A program made the translations under genes and the position numbers. A DNA stretch of 64,000 bases, from assembly GCA_038501625.1 (NCBI GenBank), contig JAZAYU010000123.1, positions 992,001-1,056,000 of the forward strand, in the 5' to 3' direction. Shown here one piece after another: positions 63,546-64,000 of the stretch (positions within the stretch are counted from its first letter, which is position 1; each line of letters opens with the position of its first letter). The notes below the pieces were generated by a model that saw only the letters and a list, made by a program, of their open reading frames with translations, made no database searches and was not told the origin of the DNA. The DNA comes from Corbicula japonica. Lineage: Eukaryota; Mollusca; Bivalvia; Venerida; Cyrenidae.

Positions 63546-64000
63546 AGGTTCTTATATAAAGAAACAAGTATAAAGTACCTATCGAAAATGTTCTATAAAA
63601 CATGTAGAACTTAAAAGGTTAATAACATTGTCAAGCTAGCGTGGATAATCGATTACCTTACCGAGACCAGAACCCCTGGAGTCAAATTAGCAAGAACACG
63701 TTGACAGATCAAGCTTCTATGTTCTTTACTAGAAGTCTTCATAAAACTGGATGTGGAATACCTTGTTGCAATAGTGTTTTTAAAACTGCATCGGTAATTT
63801 TGAATTCAATCTGGGTATCAGCATAAAACTTGCAAACACTTTTCTTTATTTGTGGCACCCATAACATTGTATTAAAAGTTTTCTGATATACAAAGATTCT
63901 GTTCATTGATATCATTGACCTTGATACAAGCTCTAGAAAAGCGAACAAGCTGTGAGATATAAAACCCGTAAGATGTTGCAAAAGGAACATCACCGTCTGA

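Larger units (their letters stand above)
62706..64000. other. intron after B2, continuing past the window
   Basis: No further kringle exon seen up to the edge. Two dispersed-repeat copies occupy 62890-63070 and 63300-63545. Confidence 0.55.

Overview
This is AT-rich animal nuclear DNA with short exons, long introns and dense interspersed and tandem repeats. The repeat style (palindromic MITEs, tRNA-derived SINEs, GTCC-rich elements carrying ~140-190 bp tandem units) and the protein families (a somatomedin-B-like ectodomain followed by a C-x2-C block, and kringles) suggest a marine bivalve mollusc. That is inference; no species can be named. Gene models come from reading frames, splice-site phases and comparison of paralogous copies inside the window. 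There is no transcript evidence.

Left end, 0.9-9 kb: a three-exon gene on the minus strand (exons 5870-6065, about 2489-3315 and 879-1673). It encodes a signal peptide, an SMB-like cysteine-rich domain, a large ectodomain of the kind found on molluscan family-B/Mth-like receptors, and one terminal hydrophobic segment, but no seven-helix domain. Head-to-head with it lies a decayed plus-strand copy (7462-8853) whose second and third exons are fused and which carries stops and frameshifts. A 670 bp foldback element sits between them.

9-22 kb: no supported gene. It holds a LINE fragment, MITEs and foldbacks, and a 32 bp tandem array.

22.0-64 kb: one large plus-strand gene. I find 13 coding exons: a signal-peptide exon, then four repeats of [kringle split over two exons + one exon for a six-cysteine module ending in CC]. 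The modules come in two types, giving the order K1-A1-K2-B1-K3-A2-K4-B2, as if a two-kringle unit had been duplicated. All unit boundaries are phase 1; the kringle-to-A intron is phase 0. The gene is open at the right edge (donor at 62706). I do not know a described family with this architecture; it is the strongest candidate for something new.

Within the first intron of that gene (between its exons at 22.9-23.1 and 29.7 kb) lies a dead minus-strand non-LTR retrotransposon (23.9-27.4 kb). The ~19.8 kb intron between B1 and K3 contains a small nested plus-strand gene (exons 37501-37671 and 46824-46916, poly(A) signal 48521). It also holds a cluster of GATCCAGATCAGC palindromes found only at 38-52 kb, several tandem-repeat elements, and two TIR elements with clear target-site duplications (40285-40787, 50582-51177). 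A third TIR element (54205-55112) is in the K3 intron. In the K4 intron a ~62 bp minisatellite is built from the 3' splice site and first ~33 bases of the following kringle exon.
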